From: G963667975 sp963677395
Lineage (GTDB): Bacteria > Bacteroidota > Bacteroidia > Bacteroidales > G963667975
Direction of reading: 5' to 3'
Length of the DNA stretch: 64,000 nucleotides
NCBI GenBank assembly: GCA_963677395.2
Contig: OY781965.2
Location: forward strand, 2,914,001 to 2,978,000
Shown here: piece after piece, positions 30,550 to 39,628 of the stretch
How positions within the stretch are numbered: position 1 is the stretch's first letter
Layout: each line of letters starts with the position of its first letter
Notes under the pieces: generated by a model
The model's input: the letters and a program-made list of their open reading frames with translations, nothing else
What the model was told of the DNA's origin: nothing
Databases searched by the model: none
Position numbers and translations under genes: made by a program

Positions 30550-31449
30550 ATGAAAAAATTATTCATACTTCCGATACTATTTTTCACAACCCTTTTCACG
30601 CAAGCACAGGAATTTAACTGTTCTGTTTCAGTACTCGCTCCTCAAATTCAAACTTCCGACCGAAAAGTTTTTGAAACCTTGCAAACTGCCTTATACGAGT
30701 TCATGAATACCCGTAAATGGACAAATTACACTTTTAAAGTAGAGGAAAAAATAGAATGCTCTTTCACCTTAACAATTAACGAACGTCCGGCTATTGACGA
30801 ATTTAAAGGAACATTGAATATACAACTTCGCCGACCAGCTTATAAAACTTCGTATAACTCTGTTTTGCTGAATTATATTGACAAAGATATTCAGTTTAAA
30901 TATATAGAATTCCAACCTCTCGACTTTGCCGAAAATACGTTTACCAACAACCTCACCTCCGTATTTGCATATTATGCTTACGTATGTTTAGGTTTTGACT
31001 TTGACAGTTTTTCACCCAACGGAGGCACTCCGTTTTTCGAAAAGGCTCAGTCTGTAGTAAACCAGGCTCAGAATGTTTCTGAGAAAGGCTGGAAATCGGT
31101 AGAAAGCAACAAAAATCGCTACTGGCTTATCGAAAATCTAATCAACAGTGCTTACAGCCAGATTCGTCAGGCAAACTACAAATACCATCGTCTTGGTCTT
31201 GACCAGATGTATGAGAATGTTGACAAAGGTCGCCTTTCGATAAGCGATGCGTTAGAATTACTTCAAAAGGCTTATCGCGAAAAGCCGGGATTATTGTCGG
31301 TGCAGCTATTCATTGATGCCAAATCAGATGAACTGGTAAATATTTATTCAAAAGCTTCACCTCAGGAAAAAGCAAAGATTATCAATGTATTATCAGAGAT
31401 TGACCCTGCCAACGTTGGAAAGTATCAGAATATACTTAACGTGAATTAA
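30550..31449 (+). CDS. DUF4835 / PorD-like protein (type IX secretion associated)
   Basis: The 299-residue protein has a signal peptide (MKKLFILPILFFTTLFTQAQ) directly followed by EFNCSVSVLAPQIQTSDRKVFETLQTALYEFMNTRKWTNYTFKVEEKIECSFTL. This is the characteristic start of DUF4835. Other conserved parts are NTFTNNLTSVFAYYAYVCLGFDFDSFSPNGG and the helical C-terminus. Family members have been named PorD in type IX secretion annotation; the mechanism is not established. Two type IX cargo proteins are encoded in this window, so the secretion system must be present. The gene lies 58 bases after coaBC and before recN. Confidence 0.82.
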   Translation: MKKLFILPILFFTTLFTQAQEFNCSVSVLAPQIQTSDRKVFETLQTALYEFMNTRKWTNYTFKVEEKIECSFTLTINERPAIDEFKGTLNIQLRRPAYKTSYNSVLLNYIDKDIQFKYIEFQPLDFAENTFTNNLTSVFAYYAYVCLGFDFDSFSPNGGTPFFEKAQSVVNQAQNVSEKGWKSVESNKNRYWLIENLINSAYSQIRQANYKYHRLGLDQMYENVDKGRLSISDALELLQKAYREKPGLLSVQLFIDAKSDELVNIYSKASPQEKAKIINVLSEIDPANVGKYQNILNVN

Positions 31450-31654
31450 ACCCTCTTTTGCTCTTTTTTGATTACTTTTGAGAGGCGATTTAAGTAGCTT
31501 GTATAAAAAGTCAACAGATCTTTAAACAGACTTCTGCTTCGTTCAGGCTGACAACTATTATTTAAGAGGTTGTTCTATTCAACGAAGTCAAAACATGATT
31601 AAGAACTGGCTTTAAAAGCAGCCACTTGATTTCTTCACTTAGGTTTTTGAATGT

Positions 31655-33319
31655 ATGCTATTACATCTTTCCGTTGAAAATTATGCTCTTATCCGGAAGC
31701 TTGAGATTGACTTCACAAGCGGATTAACGGTTATCACGGGTGAAACCGGAGCAGGTAAATCAATCTTATTGGGTGCACTTTCGCTGATATTGGGTCAGCG
31801 GGCTGATGTGCAATCATTACTTGAGAAAGAAAAGAAATGTATTGTAGAAGGCATCTTTGACCTTTCCGCATTAGATACTTTAAAACCATTCTTCGATACC
31901 AATGAACTCGATTTCGAGAAAGAGACTACCATCCGTCGCGAAATATCTCCACAAGGGAAAAGCCGTGCATTTATAAACGACACACCCGTTACACTCAATA
32001 TATTGAAAGAGCTTGGTGAACAGTTAATTGATATACATTCGCAACACAATACAATTTCGTTAAATGCTTCCGATTTTCAACTGGAAGTTCTGGATACGTT
32101 TTTGAATCGTCAGGATTTATTTACTACTTATGAGCAAAAATACAATACATGGAAACAACTGCGTATCAGGCTTGATTTATTGCTCGAAAAAGATGCTCAG
32201 ATTAAACAGGAGCTTGATTTTCTGCAATTTCTTTATCAGGAACTAGAAGATGCAAATCTTGTTGAAAGTGAACTTCTGGAAATAGAGCAGAATCTGGAAA
32301 TTCAAAACCATGCCGAGGCAATCAAATCCGTTTTATACGAATCGGCTTACCGGATGGATGGTGGTGAATTAAACATATTGGGACAACTTACCGGAATTTT
32401 TTCACAACTTCAAAAGATGGGAAGTGTGCACCCGGAACTACCAGTTTACGCCCAGCGATTGAATTCGGCATTGCTCGAACTGAAAGACCTTAGCAACGAA
32501 ATGGATACATTGCAGGATAAAATTCACTTCGATCCCGAAATTCAAAACCAGCTGAATGAACGATTGGAACTGATTCAGCGTCTCTTTCGCAAACACAACG
32601 TAGATACAATTGAATCCCTGATCTCCAAAAAGAATAATCTGGAAGAAAAGCTCACCCTTTACTCTTCCAACGAAGAAGAAATTGCCCGACTGGGAAAAGA
32701 GAATGAAAAGATTTTTTGCGAACTGATCAAGCTGGCAAATGACCTCACCACTCATCGCAAAAAAGCGAAACCGGAGCTCGAAAAGCAACTGAAAGAGGTT
32801 GTTTCGCACCTTGGAATGGCGGGTTCTGAAATAGATATTGAGATAACACATAATTCTATTCCCGGACGGTATGGGTTAGATAAAGTACGCATATTATTCA
32901 GTGCCAACAAAGGCTCAGAGCTTCGCGACCTGTCGAAAGTGGCTTCGGGAGGAGAACTTTCACGACTGATGCTGGCTGTAAAATCGGTTATCACTAAACA
33001 AAACATACTGCCAACTGTTATTTTTGACGAAATAGACAGCGGAGTTTCGGGCGATATTGCCGGAAAAGTAGGTTCAATCATGCGAAAGATGGCAAACTAT
33101 ATGCAGGTGATCGCGATCACGCACCTTCCGCAAATTGCGGCTTCGGCCGACCATCATTTCTGGGTTTACAAACAAAGTGATGACGAAAAAACGCTTTCAA
33201 ATATCAAACAATTATCGAATGACGAACGAATTGAAGAGATTGCCAAAATGCTCAGTAGCGATAAAGTTACCGATACTGCACGCAAAGCCGCAAAGGAATT
33301 GATTCATCAGATATATTAA
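31655..33319 (+). CDS. recN: DNA repair protein RecN
   Basis: The 554-residue SMC-like ATPase begins MLLHLSVENYALIRKLEIDF. Walker A is TGETGAGKSILLGAL near residue 30. Two coiled-coil arms lie in about 155-365, the ABC signature is SGGELSRLMLAVKS near 435, and Walker B is TVIFDEIDSGVSG near 452. ITHLPQIAASADHHF follows near 490. RecN acts in double-strand break repair. The 205 bases upstream contain a TACTTTTG element at 31473-31480 that could drive it. FabI is encoded 14 bases downstream. Confidence 0.95.
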   Translation: MLLHLSVENYALIRKLEIDFTSGLTVITGETGAGKSILLGALSLILGQRADVQSLLEKEKKCIVEGIFDLSALDTLKPFFDTNELDFEKETTIRREISPQGKSRAFINDTPVTLNILKELGEQLIDIHSQHNTISLNASDFQLEVLDTFLNRQDLFTTYEQKYNTWKQLRIRLDLLLEKDAQIKQELDFLQFLYQELEDANLVESELLEIEQNLEIQNHAEAIKSVLYESAYRMDGGELNILGQLTGIFSQLQKMGSVHPELPVYAQRLNSALLELKDLSNEMDTLQDKIHFDPEIQNQLNERLELIQRLFRKHNVDTIESLISKKNNLEEKLTLYSSNEEEIARLGKENEKIFCELIKLANDLTTHRKKAKPELEKQLKEVVSHLGMAGSEIDIEITHNSIPGRYGLDKVRILFSANKGSELRDLSKVASGGELSRLMLAVKSVITKQNILPTVIFDEIDSGVSGDIAGKVGSIMRKMANYMQVIAITHLPQIAASADHHFWVYKQSDDEKTLSNIKQLSNDERIEEIAKMLSSDKVTDTARKAAKELIHQIY

Positions 33320-33333
33320 CTAAAAAGTTTATT

Positions 33334-34197
33334 ATGGCTTATCAATTACTCAAAGGGAAAAAGGGGATTATTTTCGGAGCCTTGAACGACCTTTCCATTG
33401 CATGGAAAGTGGCCGAGAGAGCTCATGATGAAGGTGCTGAATTTGTACTTACTAATACCCCTGTTGCAATTCGTATGGGTTCTATCAACGAACTTGCCGA
33501 AAGATGCAATGCAACATTTATCCCTGCTGATGCAACCAGCGTAAAAGATCTGGAAAACCTTCTTACCCAATCGATGGAAGTACTGGGAGGAAAGGTTGAT
33601 TTTATCCTTCATTCTATCGGAATGTCGCCCAACGTTCGTAAACGTCAGCCTTATGATGATTTGAGCTACGAATACTTTCTGAAAACGCTCGACATTTCCG
33701 CATTATCATTTCACAAGGTGATGCAGGTTGCAAAAAAGATGGATGCAATAAACGAATGGGGTTCTGTAGTTGCCCTTTCTTACATTGCTGCTCAACGTAC
33801 ATTGTTTGAATACAACGATATGGCTGATGCAAAAGCTGCGCTGGAATCAATTGCCCGCAGTTTTGGATATATTTACGGTCGCGAAAAGAAAGTACGTGTA
33901 AATACCATCTCGCAATCCCCTACCCTGACCACTGCCGGTAGCGGAGTGAAAGGAATTGACGGATTGATGGACTTCACCGATCGCATGTCGCCACTGGGAA
34001 ATGCTTCGGCCGACGAATGTGCCGACTACTGCATTACACTCTTTTCGGATCTCACCAAAAAGGTAACCATGCAAAACCTCTTTCACGACGGAGGATTCTC
34101 CAGCATGGGGATGAGCCAGCGTGCAATGCACCAATACAACAAAAGCTTTGACGAATGTGAATGCGACAAAGAAGATAATGACGAAACAGAAAGCTAA
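33334..34197 (+). CDS. fabI: enoyl-[acyl-carrier-protein] reductase (NADH), FabI type
   Basis: The 287-residue short-chain reductase has the FabI-type start LLKGKKGIIFGALNDLSIAWKVAE, HSIGMSPN near residue 92, and the catalytic Tyr/Lys pair in YIAAQRTLFEYNDMADAKAALE near 150-170. RVNTISQSPTLTTAGSGVKG follows near 188. The C-terminus is acidic (YNKSFDECECDKEDNDETES). It completes each fatty-acid elongation cycle. Presence of FabI suggests sensitivity to FabI inhibitors such as triclosan unless other isoforms exist. A strong terminator follows. Confidence 0.94.
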   Translation: MAYQLLKGKKGIIFGALNDLSIAWKVAERAHDEGAEFVLTNTPVAIRMGSINELAERCNATFIPADATSVKDLENLLTQSMEVLGGKVDFILHSIGMSPNVRKRQPYDDLSYEYFLKTLDISALSFHKVMQVAKKMDAINEWGSVVALSYIAAQRTLFEYNDMADAKAALESIARSFGYIYGREKKVRVNTISQSPTLTTAGSGVKGIDGLMDFTDRMSPLGNASADECADYCITLFSDLTKKVTMQNLFHDGGFSSMGMSQRAMHQYNKSFDECECDKEDNDETES

Positions 34198-34216
34198 CAC
34201 ACCAAAATAGTAAGCG

Positions 34217-34251
34217 AAGCCCGGCAGAATTAATCCTGCCGGGCTTTTTTT
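34217..34251 (+). terminator. Intrinsic terminator after fabI
   Basis: AAGCCCGGCAG and CTGCCGGGCTT form a perfect 11-bp GC-rich stem around an 8-base loop, followed by a run of T. It closes the recN-fabI transcript. Confidence 0.92.
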
Positions 34252-34366
34252 GTTTTTCTTGCCTGATATCCGAAATATTTTTAGCTTTGGCAATAATTCT
34301 GTTCCTGCTACTTCGAAAATGGGATGGAAATCCGGAATTTAGACAACAACTGAAATAAAGCCACCT

Positions 34367-34374
34367 TATATTTG
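34367..34374 (+). promoter_or_regulatory. Candidate -7 element (TATATTTG) of the 34.4 kb gene
   Basis: TATATTTG lies 32 bases before the ATG at 34407, inside a small CCACC/GGTGG inverted repeat. A second match, TAGCTTTG, lies at 34282-34289. Confidence 0.35.
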
Positions 34375-34406
34375 GGTGGATATCTAAACGAGTCCGCGAT
34401 CAAGCT

Positions 34407-34976
34407 ATGAACAATCTCAAACTGACAATCTGTATTTTAACAATGCTTATTCTTGCTGCTTCAGCTCAAGGACAAGAAAATCCCATTGACCTTTATAAAG
34501 TTAAAAATAACAAAGTTGAAGTGTATTTTTATGATCCCTTTGAAGCCTTATCAAAAACAGAAACATTCTCAACGAAAACAGATAAAGAAAAGTCTGATTT
34601 GCTTGACAACTATCTTCATAATCATGCTTTGTATTTGTTTATGCTGACTGACTCTATAACAAAGGACATCACATATTTATGTATTCGTGGCAATCCAGAA
34701 AAGATGAATACAAAAATGTTTTATCAAGTAGAAGTAATCAAGGGTATTACTAGCAGATCTTTCAATCCAAATACTGAGAGTTATTCTGACAAAGTTGTGA
34801 AGGTAATTGATAATGTGAATTGTGGCGGAACTTTATTTGAAAGTATGGCTATATTTTCCAAGCCAGAGAACAAAGATAAAGTTGGCAACGGAATTCAATT
34901 ATATGGCTATTTTTGCAGAGTACAGCCTTATTCTGAAATAAAAATCTCCATGACCAACATAATTGAACAACTCTGA
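34407..34976 (+). CDS. secreted protein of unknown function
   Basis: I do not recognise this 189-residue protein. It has a signal peptide (MNNLKLTICILTMLILAASAQGQ) with a likely cleavage before ENPID. The mature part is mixed alpha/beta, with NKVEVYFYDPFEALSKTETF, YLHNHALYLFMLTDSITKDITYLCIRGN and GIQLYGYFCRVQPYSEIKISM. Two or three Cys residues could form a disulfide in the periplasm. It stands alone between the fabI terminator and a minisatellite. No domain family is evident. Confidence 0.65.
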   Translation: MNNLKLTICILTMLILAASAQGQENPIDLYKVKNNKVEVYFYDPFEALSKTETFSTKTDKEKSDLLDNYLHNHALYLFMLTDSITKDITYLCIRGNPEKMNTKMFYQVEVIKGITSRSFNPNTESYSDKVVKVIDNVNCGGTLFESMAIFSKPENKDKVGNGIQLYGYFCRVQPYSEIKISMTNIIEQL

Positions 34977-35091
34977 TAAAAAGAATTACTATGTATAACA
35001 AAATTTTGCCTTCAAGGGGATGAACTAGTAATTAAAACGACAAATAAATTGTATTAGTTTTGATTTAATCTGGCTGCCAAGGGCAAAAATT

Positions 35092-35099
35092 TAAATTTG
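35092..35099 (+). promoter_or_regulatory. Candidate -7 elements before the first minisatellite
   Basis: TAAATTTG (35092-35099) and TAGTTTTG (35055-35062) both fit TAnnTTTG and point into the repeat array, so the array may be transcribed. Confidence 0.3.
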
Positions 35100-35130
35100 C
35101 AACTTACCACATACCGGCAATATCCCTCAA

Positions 35131-35461
35131 AAACCTTACGATGCCATTTCCACTTTGCGGGACATGATCGTAAAACCTTACGATGCCATTCCTACTTTTC
35201 GGGAGACGATCCGCAAACTTACGGATGCCATTCCTACTTTGCGGGAGATGATCCGCAAACTTACGGATGCCATTCCTACTTTTCGGGAGACGATCCGCAA
35301 ACTTACGGATGCCATTCCTACTTTTCGGGAGACGATCCGCAAACTTACGGATGCCATTCCTACTTTTCAGGATACGATCCGCAAACTTACGGATGCCATT
35401 CCTACTTTTCAGGATACGATCCGCAAACTTACGGATGCCATTCCTACTTTTCGGGACAGGA
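35131..35461. repeat. Minisatellite A: eight tandem 42-bp units
   Basis: The core ATGCC recurs at 35141, 35183, 35225, 35267, 35309, 35351, 35393 and 35435, always 42 bases apart. The inner units are nearly identical; the first two and the last diverge at the edges. The unit contains CTTACGGATGCCATTCCTAC followed by TTTTCGGGAGACGATCCGCA. As 42 is a multiple of three and the unit lacks stops in most frames, long open frames arise on both strands. One of them (to 35523) would encode 14-residue repeats LTDAIPTFRETIRK. Differences between units change amino acids in that frame, so I do not call a gene. Confidence 0.95.
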
Positions 35462-35526
35462 GAGTGTGTAGAAAAGTGCGTTTTCGTTTTTATAGAAGCT
35501 GGTTATCCTCCAGCAATCATTAACGC

Positions 35527-36138
35527 TTATTGTTGTTCTTTAAAAATCAATCCAAAAGCATAGCTCATCGGAATTTCAAAATCGATGCAGCCCTGATATT
35601 TTTCTATCCGGTTCAGGGTTGATTCTCCCTGACTTTTCACTTTCTGATACAGCTCATTATAATCTGTAAACCGTTGAGTTGTATGATATACCTTCAACTT
35701 TTGAAACTGAAACTTCTTTAACATATTCCAGCTACGTTCAACTTTTTCCTTTTCGTCAACTACAAAAGCCCATTCCGAATCAATCCAGTGATCACTAATC
35801 AATACAGCCTGAGAACAGTCCAATGCATGCCCGACTGCGATTGCAGCATCTTTCATTTCGTGCAGACAAAACTCAAAAAAAGTAACCTCTGTTTTTATAT
35901 CAAACAACTCAAATTCTGAATGAATCAACGTGAACTTTTCCGTAAGACTTTTCTTGTCAAGATTTATCTTCAACAATGTTAAAGCATCTGCATCACAGTC
36001 AACTGCATAAACCTTTCGTGCAGTTCTGCCATATTCGATAAACTGCCCTCCTCCTGCTCCGACCGAAAGCATGGTTTTATCGGTAAAATCATAAAATTCG
36101 AAGAGATTTGCCAGTATTTCGTTTACATTAACAGCCAT
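35527..36138 (-). CDS. class I SAM-dependent methyltransferase-like protein
   Basis: The 203-residue protein has a Rossmann-type SAM-binding start, DFTDKTMLSVGAGGGQFIEYG near residue 18. An acidic strand end VYAVDCDADALTLL follows near 43, then FFEFCLHEMKDAAIAVGHAL in the motif IV region. The C-terminal half is FQFQKLKVYHTTQRFTDYNELYQKV. The substrate is unknown. The motif IV region lacks the usual NPPY or similar nucleic-acid motif, so a small-molecule target is more likely. It overlaps no gene and starts 1 base after the GNAT gene, with which it is co-transcribed. Confidence 0.75.
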   Translation of the reverse strand: MAVNVNEILANLFEFYDFTDKTMLSVGAGGGQFIEYGRTARKVYAVDCDADALTLLKINLDKKSLTEKFTLIHSEFELFDIKTEVTFFEFCLHEMKDAAIAVGHALDCSQAVLISDHWIDSEWAFVVDEKEKVERSWNMLKKFQFQKLKVYHTTQRFTDYNELYQKVKSQGESTLNRIEKYQGCIDFEIPMSYAFGLIFKEQQ

Positions 36139-36139
36139 G

Positions 36140-36994
36140 TTACAGTACTTTAATCATTTCAAACTGCTTTCCACGCAAAGGAATCCCATTTGTTTCCAGG
36201 AATATTGTCATTGAACTGCACGCAGGATCTGTATTTACAACTTTTACGGAATCATAACGGTTGAGTTTTATCATTTCGCCAAGCAAACAACTACCAATGC
36301 CCTGCTTCCGGTAGTTTTTATCAACAGCCAATTGCGTTACATCACCCGTTGACGAATCAAAAACAGTGTATGCAATCAATGTTTCTGCATGAAAAGCTCC
36401 CAAAATTGTGAAATCATGAATGCTACGCTCAATGGCTTCGAAACTGTTTTGCCACGAAGGAATAAAATCCCGGAACGTCATCATTTGAGCCTGCTCTTTC
36501 AGAGATATTTCCCGAATACACATTCCGGATGGCAGGCATTTTTGTTTTAATACAAGATTCTGATTATCCTGCTTAAAGTAGTTTAACTCACGACTGACTT
36601 TAAATCCCAGCTTTTCATAAACCGAAACTGCCGGCGTATTATGTTGCAATACTTCCAGCAGATAGCGTTCTATCCCTGCTTCTTTCAATATGGGAACCGA
36701 ATAATTGAAAATATCGGTTGCAATTCCCTTTCCTCTGTATTCTTTGATAGTTCCGGTACCAGTATCATAAGCCGTTTTAATTCCGTTATAACTTCCAGTA
36801 CCATTGAATGTAAACGAGATTAAGCGGTCATCAGCAAAAGCTCCGAACGACCGTTCGGCATCAAATCCGCGACGTTTAAGCATTTGCTGAAGCTCATCTT
36901 TCGTCACCTGTACTTCATAATCGCGAAAAGCCTCATTAAACGTATCAAATAAAACGTCAAATGGCAGATTTCCAAGGGATTTTATTCTATACAT
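36140..36994 (-). CDS. GNAT N-acetyltransferase with two GNAT-like domains
   Basis: The 284-residue protein has an N-terminal GNAT domain with the acetyl-CoA motif GTIKEYRGKGIATDIFNYSVPIL near residue 80. A C-terminal one has DVTQLAVDKNYRKQGIGSCLLGEMIKL near 218. Both carry the R/Q-x-x-G-x-G/A signature. Duplicated GNAT proteins acetylate varied amines, and the substrate here is not predictable. TACATTTG on the minus strand at 37018-37025 would give a leader of about 20 bases for this gene and the methyltransferase gene. Confidence 0.85.
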   Translation of the reverse strand: MYRIKSLGNLPFDVLFDTFNEAFRDYEVQVTKDELQQMLKRRGFDAERSFGAFADDRLISFTFNGTGSYNGIKTAYDTGTGTIKEYRGKGIATDIFNYSVPILKEAGIERYLLEVLQHNTPAVSVYEKLGFKVSRELNYFKQDNQNLVLKQKCLPSGMCIREISLKEQAQMMTFRDFIPSWQNSFEAIERSIHDFTILGAFHAETLIAYTVFDSSTGDVTQLAVDKNYRKQGIGSCLLGEMIKLNRYDSVKVVNTDPACSSMTIFLETNGIPLRGKQFEMIKVL

Positions 36995-37336
36995 ATCTTT
37001 TCAGGTTGATTGACAAACAAATGTAGATGAAACAGTACTTTCAAACACTTTACTATACGTTAAATTAATCCTAAATGAATTACAAATTAACCCACAGCGT
37101 ATTTGTTTAATGCTGGTATGGAAAGGTGCAACACACCTGAAGCTGTTTTATATTCTGACATTTCAGACTATTCCGCAACTACCTGTCCAAAAACAATAAA
37201 TTAATTGTCTCGCTAAAACACAACGATGAATACCTAAAATCCGAAGGGATCTCCTCAATCATAAATCAATTCCATTTTAATCAATCCGCCCACTCTTCCA
37301 CATTTTTTCTTTACTTTGCATTAAAAGCTCACAAGT
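36995..37336. other. 342-base divergent intergenic region
   Basis: It separates the leftward GNAT operon from the rightward permease gene. It holds the TACATTTG element at 37018-37025 and a small AGGTG/CACCT hairpin at 37124-37138. A degenerate TTTACTTTGC lies about 20 bases before the permease ATG. No gene or riboswitch is recognised. Confidence 0.5.
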
Positions 37337-38581
37337 ATGGACTCATTGCAGTGGATTGCGCTGATTATTTTTATCATTACCTATACCGGAATTATCTTTA
37401 CCCGATTGCCATGGATTAATATTGATCGTCCGTCGGCTGCTTTTTTTGGATCTATCGCCATGATATTGTTTGGTGTTCTTTCGTTACAGGAAGCCTGGTT
37501 TTCGATCGATTATAACACCATCTTTCTCTTATTGGGAATGATGATTATCATCACCACCTTACAATTGGATGGTTTCTTTCTGCTTGTTGCCCGTCAAACC
37601 ATGAAACTGGCTAACACCCGAAGCAAACTACTGATACTGATCACCTTTATATCGGGTATCGGCAGTGCTTTTATGGTAAATGATGTGATTGTGTTGATGT
37701 TTACTCCTGTAATTATTCAACTTTGCCGAACCTATAAACTCAATCCGTTACCTTATTTAATTGCCGAAATACTTGCATCCAACATCGGCAGTGTGATGAC
37801 CATCACGGGTAATCCTCAAAACATGATCGTAGGGATTAATTCGGGTATTTCGTATAGCAGTTTTTTGCTTCATCTGCTTCCAATTTCCATTGTCGGACTT
37901 TTTCTTACTGCCATTGTGGTCAAATCCATTTACCGCAAAGAGTTCACAGCCAATTTAAAGCTAAAGATTGTTCATGATGAAAAAAGATACAATTATTCTT
38001 CCATGAAAATCTCCATACCCATCTTTGGTGCGGTGATTATTCTTTTCTTTCTCAGTACACTGATTGGAATTTCTATTCCGTTGATTGCCCTTTTGGGAGC
38101 AGCTATGATTTTAATTTTCGGGAAAATACGTCCTTCCGAAATCATCAAAGAAGTTGATTGGATATTGATTCTCTTTTTTGCCACACTTTTTATTGTTGTG
38201 CGCGGAATTGAAAAGGTTGGACTGCTCGAAAATCTCACGCAAGTGGGATTTATTCAAAACAATCTGAATGGAATTGGAATTATTCACGTTTTATCGCTTG
38301 TTTTCTCTCAAATTGTGAGTAATGTTCCTTTCACCATTGCGTTTCTTCCGGTATTGAAAGAAGTAAACGAACCTCTAATCTGGCTTTCGCAGGCTTCCGC
38401 CTCCACACTGGCCGGAAATGCGACCATTATCGGAGCAATGGCCAACTTAATCGTGATTGAGTTAGCTCGTAAAGAAGGAATCATCATCAGTTTCTGGGAG
38501 TTTTTTAAAAGTGGATTCATCATTACTCTTCTCACCTTTATACTTTCAATAGGAGTACTCGCATTGTATTTAGTTTGGTAA
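37337..38581 (+). CDS. ArsB/NhaD-type ion transporter (SLC13-like permease)
   Basis: The 414-residue integral membrane protein has about eleven hydrophobic helices in two halves. Each half carries the re-entrant signature of the ion-transporter superfamily: GSAFMVNDVIVLMFTPVI near residue 112 and SQIVSNVPFTIAFLPVL near 318. LIAEILASNIGSVMTITGNPQNMIVG near 140 and STLAGNATIIGAMANLIVIELA near 350 complete the pattern. Candidates are arsenite, citrate-like anion or sodium transport. The sequence does not decide, and no arsenic genes are nearby. Confidence 0.82.
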   Translation: MDSLQWIALIIFIITYTGIIFTRLPWINIDRPSAAFFGSIAMILFGVLSLQEAWFSIDYNTIFLLLGMMIIITTLQLDGFFLLVARQTMKLANTRSKLLILITFISGIGSAFMVNDVIVLMFTPVIIQLCRTYKLNPLPYLIAEILASNIGSVMTITGNPQNMIVGINSGISYSSFLLHLLPISIVGLFLTAIVVKSIYRKEFTANLKLKIVHDEKRYNYSSMKISIPIFGAVIILFFLSTLIGISIPLIALLGAAMILIFGKIRPSEIIKEVDWILILFFATLFIVVRGIEKVGLLENLTQVGFIQNNLNGIGIIHVLSLVFSQIVSNVPFTIAFLPVLKEVNEPLIWLSQASASTLAGNATIIGAMANLIVIELARKEGIIISFWEFFKSGFIITLLTFILSIGVLALYLVW

Positions 38582-38741
38582 TACATACTATCAATCAAGC
38601 TACTCACTGATATGGTAAATGGTCTGCTTTCTTAGCAAAACAACGGCTGAGATACCCTCAATTCAATTTTCATCTCATTTTAATCCCCCCTTAATTTCCC
38701 TTTAATACGGTTTATCGTGCTTTGCAGAAAATCAAAGCACA

Positions 38742-38855
38742 ATGAATATACTTCACAAATTAAGAAAAGATTTCCCATGGCTGCACGTTATCGTGTTTTC
38801 AATCTGGGCAGGACTTATTTATCTGATATATTACATGATCCGATTTGGGATTTAG
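38742..38855 (+). CDS. small single-span membrane protein
   Basis: This 37-residue open frame begins MNILHKLRKDFPWLHVIVF and continues SIWAGLIYLIYYMIRFGI. It has a basic amphipathic start and one transmembrane helix. It lies 84 bases before an OmpR-type regulator gene in the same direction and 160 bases after the permease gene. The clean membrane-protein composition and position suggest a real small protein, perhaps an accessory of the two-component system or permease, but no family is recognised. Confidence 0.5.
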   Translation: MNILHKLRKDFPWLHVIVFSIWAGLIYLIYYMIRFGI

Positions 38856-38938
38856 ATTACAACCAGGCAAAATTGCGTAAATAGCCATCGTATCTACAAT
38901 TATTCTTACCTTGCATCATCATTTACAATCGGTTCAGC

Positions 38939-39625
38939 ATGTCGGAAATAAAGATTTTAATCGTAGAAGATGAGCAAAAGGTAGCCCGTTTTATCAAGTC
39001 AGGACTTGAAGACCATGATTATCATGCCGATGTTGCGTTTGATGGCAAAATAGGGCTATTACTTTTCCAACAAACAGATTATGATCTGATACTTTTAGAT
39101 GTAAATCTTCCCGAAATCAATGGTTTTGATCTTTGTAAACGAATCCGCACTGTAAATCAAAAGATTCCCATCCTAATGTTAACGGCTTTAGGTCTTACCG
39201 ATCATAAAGTGGAAGGTTTTGAATCAGGAGCTGATGATTATCTGGTAAAACCATTCGAATTCCGCGAATTACTGGTACGTATTAAGGCATTACTCAAGCG
39301 CACTCTCAATCAGGATCAGGGAGCAAAGCTACTAACTGCATACGATTTGGTTCTCGATCGTGATGCCAAAACAGTCAAACGCGGCAACAAACAAATTGAG
39401 CTTACAGCCAAAGAATTTCTCCTGCTCGAATATCTTTTGCTCAACAAAGGCAAGGTAGTTTCACGCGTTGATATTGCTGAAAAAATCTGGGAAATCAATT
39501 TCGATACAGGAACCAATGTAATTGATGTTTACGTAAGCTTTCTGCGTAAAAAGACAGATCATGGATTCGAATCAAAACTCATACACACTGTTGTGGGAAT
39601 GGGTTACACCATCAGGGAGGAGTAA
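38939..39625 (+). CDS. OmpR/PhoB-family response regulator
   Basis: The 228-residue protein has a receiver (IKILIVEDEQKVARFIKSGLE, Asp in LILLDVNLPEINGFDL near residue 53, ILMLTALG, Lys in DDYLVKPFEFREL). A winged-helix DNA-binding domain follows (ELTAKEFLLLEYLLLNKGKVVSRVDIAEKIW, then NVIDVYVSFLRKKTD, then GMGYTIRE). The partner kinase is encoded 3 bases downstream. The regulated genes are unknown; the adjacent permease and small protein are candidates. Confidence 0.94.
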   Translation: MSEIKILIVEDEQKVARFIKSGLEDHDYHADVAFDGKIGLLLFQQTDYDLILLDVNLPEINGFDLCKRIRTVNQKIPILMLTALGLTDHKVEGFESGADDYLVKPFEFRELLVRIKALLKRTLNQDQGAKLLTAYDLVLDRDAKTVKRGNKQIELTAKEFLLLEYLLLNKGKVVSRVDIAEKIWEINFDTGTNVIDVYVSFLRKKTDHGFESKLIHTVVGMGYTIREE

Positions 39626-39628
39626 TGC

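Noticed and set aside
35097..35563. Three overlapping plus-strand frames of about 100-124 codons
   Set aside because: They arise from the 42-bp repeat, which is a multiple of three and lacks stops. Starts are TTG or poor, and unit differences alter amino acids in each frame.
38650..38670. TPP riboswitch (GGCTGAGATACCC before the small membrane protein gene)
   Set aside because: The 13-base match equals the first conserved box, but the second box (GAACCTGAT and the CCAGCG-like end) is absent downstream, and no thiamine gene follows.
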